A stretch of 64,000 bases of DNA from a virus: IMG/VR virus record IMGVR_UViG_3300050821_001527, positions 62,001-126,000 of that record. One strand, given 5' to 3'. Within the stretch, counting starts at the first letter, position 1, and each line of letters begins with the position of its first letter. The position numbers were made by a program, and so were the translations under genes. This document shows positions 63,344 to 64,000 of this stretch, in pieces. Under the pieces are notes generated by a model that was given only the letters and a program-made list of their open reading frames with translations, was not told the DNA's origin and did not search any database.

Positions 63344-63410
63344 GCTAATCAAGTGAAAGCAGCGGACTGAAAATCCGTGGAGTTTGGCGCGATACCAAAA
63401 GTAGCCACCA
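63335..63410 (+). tRNA. tRNA-Phe(GAA)
   Basis: GGCTACT/AGTAGCC perfect, ACCA; D-stem GCT/AGC loop AATCAAGTGAA; anticodon GCGGA/TCCGT, loop CTGAAAA; T-arm TTTGG-CGCGATA-CCAAA. Overlaps HNH stop codon. Confidence 0.84.
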
Positions 63411-63415
63411 ATTTT

Positions 63416-63563
63416 GGGTATATGTTGTAATGGCAGCAAAAAGGGCGGGAGAGTCGAGGGAATAGCAGACCAACTATAGCTCTGTAAGCCTAGTAGCTCG
63501 ATTTGAAAACCTGAATACTCGTCTATACGAGTGGCCTCGGTTCGATTCCGGGTATATCCACCA
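63416..63563 (+). tRNA. tRNA-like with about 60-nt extra, possibly Tyr
   Basis: GGGTATA/TATATCC, ACCA; D-stem TTG/CAA loop TAATGGCAG (GG); T-arm CTCGG-TTCGATT-CCGGG (canonical); strong variable arm ACTCG-TCTATA-CGAGT marks class II. The middle has too many bases for one anticodon arm; CTGTAAG within it could be a Tyr(GTA) loop. Maybe an intron. Confidence 0.5.
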
Positions 63564-63567
63564 ATCT

Positions 63568-63646
63568 CCGTCAGTAGCTCAAATGTGGTAAGAGCGTTGG
63601 TTTGAAACACCAAAGGTTGTCGTTCCCCAAACGACTTGACGGGCCA
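63568..63646 (+). tRNA. tRNA-Phe(GAA), second copy
   Basis: CCGTCAG/TTGACGG, G73, CCA; D-stem GCTC/GAGC loop AAATGTGGTAA (GG); anticodon TTGGT/ACCAA, loop TTGAAAC; T-arm GTCGT-TCCCCAA-ACGAC. Its 3' strand supplies TTGACG for the next gene's promoter. Confidence 0.78.
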
Positions 63647-63666
63647 TTTTAAGTGTATAATTCTGT

Positions 63667-63921
63667 GTGGAAGCACTAGCAAAACAGACCCTTCAATGTG
63701 ATGACTGCAAGAAAGTCATTGACACCCGCCGCGATACTGACCTTGAGGACAGCATCCAAGCGAAGTTGAAGAACCTCAAGGGCGACCCGCAGGTTTATCA
63801 TTTCTGCGCGGAAAGCTGCCTTGCCTCCTTTTTGCAGAAGCGCATCAAGAAAAAGAACGCCCGCGCCTCATACGACGCTTTCGCCTACGAGATTGATTTG
63901 TCCGGGGCAAAGGTTAAATAA
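63667..63921 (+). CDS. Small unknown protein, GTG start
   Basis: 84 residues from GTG 63667. CDDCKKVID near the start and CAESCL near residue 57 suggest a zinc site; Lys-rich tail. TATAAT ends 5 nt before the GTG, so leaderless. The TTGACG upstream lies in the last tRNA with only about 14-nt spacing. Confidence 0.6.
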   Translation: MEALAKQTLQCDDCKKVIDTRRDTDLEDSIQAKLKNLKGDPQVYHFCAESCLASFLQKRIKKKNARASYDAFAYEIDLSGAKVK

Positions 63922-64000
63922 TGAAATTTTCATCTTTCGCCAAGCTTGTGTTGATTTTCGGGGCAGCGATTATGCTCCTTGATGGTTGCGCTCTCGTTGG
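63921..64000 (+). CDS. Lipoprotein, 3' end outside window
   Basis: Starts in the previous stop (TAATG). The 26 codons seen give KFSSFAKLVLIFGAAIMLLDGC, a signal with lipobox Cys, then ALVG. Truncated by the window edge. Confidence 0.65.
   Translation, partial: MKFSSFAKLVLIFGAAIMLLDGCALV

Noticed and set aside
54682-63646. CRISPR array
   Set aside because: The regular CCA-ATTT spacing comes from tRNA ends; no direct repeats with unique spacers and no cas genes other than a Cas4/RecB-type nuclease in the replication operon.
1-64000. Alternative genetic code (stop codon reassignment)
   Set aside because: TAA, TAG and TGA all end genes at sensible positions, and no array tRNA has a convincing suppressor anticodon after refolding (57763 is Leu CAA).

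Overview
This window looks like part of a very large double-stranded DNA phage genome, probably assembled from a metagenome, infecting a Gram-negative host. Virion-type giant proteins, a phage-style replication and recombination operon (split DNA polymerase III alpha, DnaQ-like exonuclease, DnaB-like helicase, primase, RecA/UvsX-like recombinase), a class II ribonucleotide reductase, two sigma factors, a tmRNA and about 45 tRNA slots sit together. There is no rRNA, ribosomal protein operon, integrase, transposase or CRISPR. A beta-barrel protein with a signal peptide and C-terminal Phe, plus two lipoproteins, point to a host with an outer membrane.

Layout. 1-8622 (+): five virion-type genes. 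8619-13026 (-): an annealing-like protein, a split GT4/DUF4214/GT9 glycosyltransferase pair and a possible ssDNA-binding protein. 13072-22606 (+): two giant Cys-containing virion proteins. 22594-31918 (-): replication and recombination. 31902-42070 (-): GDP-mannose dehydratase, glycosyltransferases, deacetylase, methyltransferases, a possible Tad1/Acb2-type anti-defence sponge and a sigma factor. 42071-42675: leader peptide and structured RNA. 42676-46602 (+): small membrane protein, NrdJ, zinc-ribbon proteins. 46618-47123: tmRNA and an odd tRNA-like RNA. 47124-54028: small proteins, ECF-like sigma, outer-membrane-type protein, lipoprotein, patatin, membrane PAS protein. 54092-54681: two small promoter-driven transcription units. 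54682-63646: tRNA array with embedded ORFs (two HNH endonucleases, a CheY-like receiver, small unknowns). 63667-64000: two more small genes.

Four things stand out. (1) At least 21 array tRNAs have A18-G19 in the D-loop together with G55-C56 in the T-loop, while the few with U55 have G18-G19: a covarying re-engineered tRNA elbow. (2) At least one, probably two, tRNA genes are circularly permuted (3' half, then 5' half). (3) About 20 genes have a sigma70-like promoter whose -10 box ends only 4-10 nt before the start codon, so their mRNAs should be leaderless or nearly so; array ORFs starting 3-4 nt after a tRNA CCA could reach the same state by tRNA processing. (4) Two enzymes are split at domain boundaries: the polymerase III alpha subunit (PHP | DnaQ | polymerase) and a GT9 glycosyltransferase cut at a TAATG stop/start overlap.

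How the parts fit (inference): host-like RNA polymerase, perhaps reprogrammed by the phage sigma factors, reads leaderless transcripts; the tRNA set and tmRNA support translation; the replication operon copies the genome with nucleotides from NrdJ; and the glycan genes probably decorate virion or host surface.
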